Shown here in pieces: positions 31,960 through 33,143 of a stretch of DNA of 33,143 nucleotides. Location of the stretch: NCBI GenBank assembly GCA_016281355.1, contig JAEEIL010000038.1, positions 1 through 33,143 of the forward strand, given 5' to 3'. Source of the DNA: Elusimicrobiaceae bacterium. GTDB lineage: Bacteria > Elusimicrobiota > Elusimicrobia > Elusimicrobiales > Elusimicrobiaceae. The notes under the pieces are model-generated. The model did not search any database. It had not been told where the DNA came from and saw nothing but the letters and a program-made list of their open reading frames with translations. A program made the translations under genes and the position numbers. How positions within the stretch are numbered: position 1 is the stretch's first letter; every line of letters starts with the position of its first letter.

Positions 31960-32868
31960 ATGGAGAGAAAAGACACAGAGCAGGAATTTTTAATTACGAT
32001 TTTTACCCCTACTTATAATAGAGGTTTTTGTCTTCCTGTTTTATATAAAAGTTTACAAAAACAAGAAACCTACAATTTTGAGTGGCTTGTAATTGATGAT
32101 GGTAGTACAGATAATACGAAGGATTTATTTACCGCTTGGCAAAAAGAAAATAATAAATTTAAAATAACTTATTTATATCAAGAAAATGGTGGTAAGCATA
32201 GAGCTATAAATAGAGGCGTACAATTAGCAAAAGGTGAATTATTTTTTATTGTAGACAGTGATGATTACATATCCAAAAACGCTACAAAAAGGATGGCAGA
32301 GATGTACTCTGAAATTAAAGATAATCAACATTTTGCAGGTATCAGCGCCATGCGCGCACACTTTAACGGTAAGAGAATTGGTGGAGAATTAAATTTTAAA
32401 ACTATAGATACTTCCATGACCGAAATAAGAACAAAATATAAGATAAAAGGTGATATGGCAGGCGCTTGCAAAACAAAAATTTTACGAGAATATCCTTTCC
32501 CAGAATTTGAAGGAGAAAATTTTCTGGAAGAAATGGTGGTTTGGAATACCATTTCCCAAAAATATCTTATGCGATTTTTTAATGAAAACATCTATTTTTG
32601 CGAATATTTGCCCGGCGGATTATCACAAATTAGGGGGCGAAGTGTTAAATTCCCACAAGGCAGCATGTATACAAGTTTATTTATAATAAAGGACCCGCAT
32701 TATTCTTACAAGGAAAAATTAAGGGCAATTTGTGTGTATTGGAAAGCACATTTTTTCTATAAAGGTAATAAGAAATCAGAATTAAATCCCTTATGGTGGA
32801 TGTATTTATTCTATCCTCTCGGAATAATGTTTTTCATATCGGAGAAGTTAAAAAGTAAAGATATATGA
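31960..32868 (+). CDS. Family 2 glycosyltransferase
   Basis: A 302-aa cytosolic or membrane-associated GT-A glycosyltransferase. The N-terminal nucleotide-sugar site is ITIFTPTYNRGFCLPVLYKSLQKQ with DDGSTDNT (46-53); the metal-binding acidic motif is VDSDDYI (98-104), preceded by GGKHRAINRGVQLAKGELFF. A C-terminal amphipathic or weakly hydrophobic helix (WMYLFYPLGIMFFISEK) may touch the membrane. I start it at ATG 31960 (MERKDTEQEF); the frame upstream is antisense to gatB. The sugar is not predictable. Its stop overlaps the next glycosyltransferase start (ATGA), so this begins a surface-polysaccharide gene cluster that continues outside the window. Confidence 0.9.
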   Translation: MERKDTEQEFLITIFTPTYNRGFCLPVLYKSLQKQETYNFEWLVIDDGSTDNTKDLFTAWQKENNKFKITYLYQENGGKHRAINRGVQLAKGELFFIVDSDDYISKNATKRMAEMYSEIKDNQHFAGISAMRAHFNGKRIGGELNFKTIDTSMTEIRTKYKIKGDMAGACKTKILREYPFPEFEGENFLEEMVVWNTISQKYLMRFFNENIYFCEYLPGGLSQIRGRSVKFPQGSMYTSLFIIKDPHYSYKEKLRAICVYWKAHFFYKGNKKSELNPLWWMYLFYPLGIMFFISEKLKSKDI

Positions 32869-33143
32869 TACCAAAAATTATTCACTACTGTTGGTTGGGT
32901 GGCAAACCTTTAACACCTCTTGCTGAAAAATGTATTGCAAGTTGGCAGCGTGTCATGCCCGATTACCAAATAAAACGTTGGGATGAAAGTAATTATGATT
33001 TCCAAAAAAATAAATTCATGGTTAATGCCTATAAACAAAAAAAATGGGGTTTTGTGCCTGATTATGCCAGGCTTGATATTATTTATAATTACGGCGGTAT
33101 TTATTTTGATACGGATGTTGAGGCCCTAAAACCTTTTGACGAA
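32865..33143 (+). CDS. DXD-motif sugar transferase (GT32-like), N-terminal part
   Basis: The first 93 codons of a gene cut by the right edge. It begins MIPKIIHYCWLGGKPLTPLAEKCIASW, then MPDYQIKRWDESNYD, FVPDYARLDIIYNYGGIYFDTDVEALKPFDE. This is the start of the Gly_transf_sug (DXD sugar-binding) family with the DTD metal site at residues 82-84 and the WxF-x-DYARLxxxYxxGGIY signature. Members such as OCH1 and capsular transferases act on surface glycans. Its ATG overlaps the GT2 stop, so they share an operon. Confidence 0.92.
   Translation, partial: MIPKIIHYCWLGGKPLTPLAEKCIASWQRVMPDYQIKRWDESNYDFQKNKFMVNAYKQKKWGFVPDYARLDIIYNYGGIYFDTDVEALKPFDE

Overview
The window looks like part of a chromosome from a low-GC, Gram-negative (diderm) bacterium. 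It encodes an outer-membrane secretin, several lipoproteins, an AIDA-type autotransporter passenger, and O-antigen-ligase-like proteins. The long locus of T4P/T2SS genes with several cysteine-containing prepilins, together with the AT-rich genes, fits a gut or host-associated Elusimicrobiota (Elusimicrobium-like) genome. That assignment is an inference from gene content; no rRNA or other marker here proves it.

Layout. (1) Positions 1-3684, minus strand: a partial AIDA-type repeat adhesin preceded by its probable dedicated O-heptosyltransferase (TibC/AAH type), a two-gene adhesin glycosylation operon. (2) 3685-4217: AT-rich spacer with a possible promoter and the remnant of a methyltransferase gene. 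(3) 4218-5510, minus strand: asnS. (4) 5631-10720, plus strand: an envelope operon with a small BamE-like lipoprotein, an LpoB-family lipoprotein, a COG3014-type lipoprotein, an LPP20-type lipoprotein, a periplasmic FKBP prolyl isomerase and two small membrane-anchored unknowns. It ends at a strong bidirectional terminator. (5) 10800-11351, minus strand: pyrR with its own promoter. (6) 11390-25558, minus strand: one tightly packed 15-gene operon, in transcription order: exported OmpA/FlgD-like protein, PilM-PilN fusion, PilO-like, PilP-like, secretin, PilB/GspE ATPase, PilC/GspF platform, six prepilin-like proteins, a secreted HExxH peptidase and a TPR protein. (7) 25651-30440, minus strand: tRNA-Thr(CGT) followed by two paralogous O-antigen-ligase/PglL-like membrane proteins with C-terminal TPRs. 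(8) 30507-31940, minus strand: gatB. (9) 31960-33143, plus strand: start of a glycosyltransferase cluster (a GT2 enzyme, then a DXD-type sugar transferase cut by the window edge).

How the parts fit: most of the window builds the cell surface. The pilus/pseudopilus operon uses a PilMNOPQ-like envelope complex but carries minor prepilins ordered like GspG/H-I-J-K. The neighbouring O-antigen-ligase-like proteins and glycosyltransferases could supply and transfer glycans to lipid A or to pilins. The AIDA-type adhesin has its own glycosylation enzyme. No retraction ATPase (PilT) or prepilin peptidase (PilD) is seen, so these must lie elsewhere if they exist.
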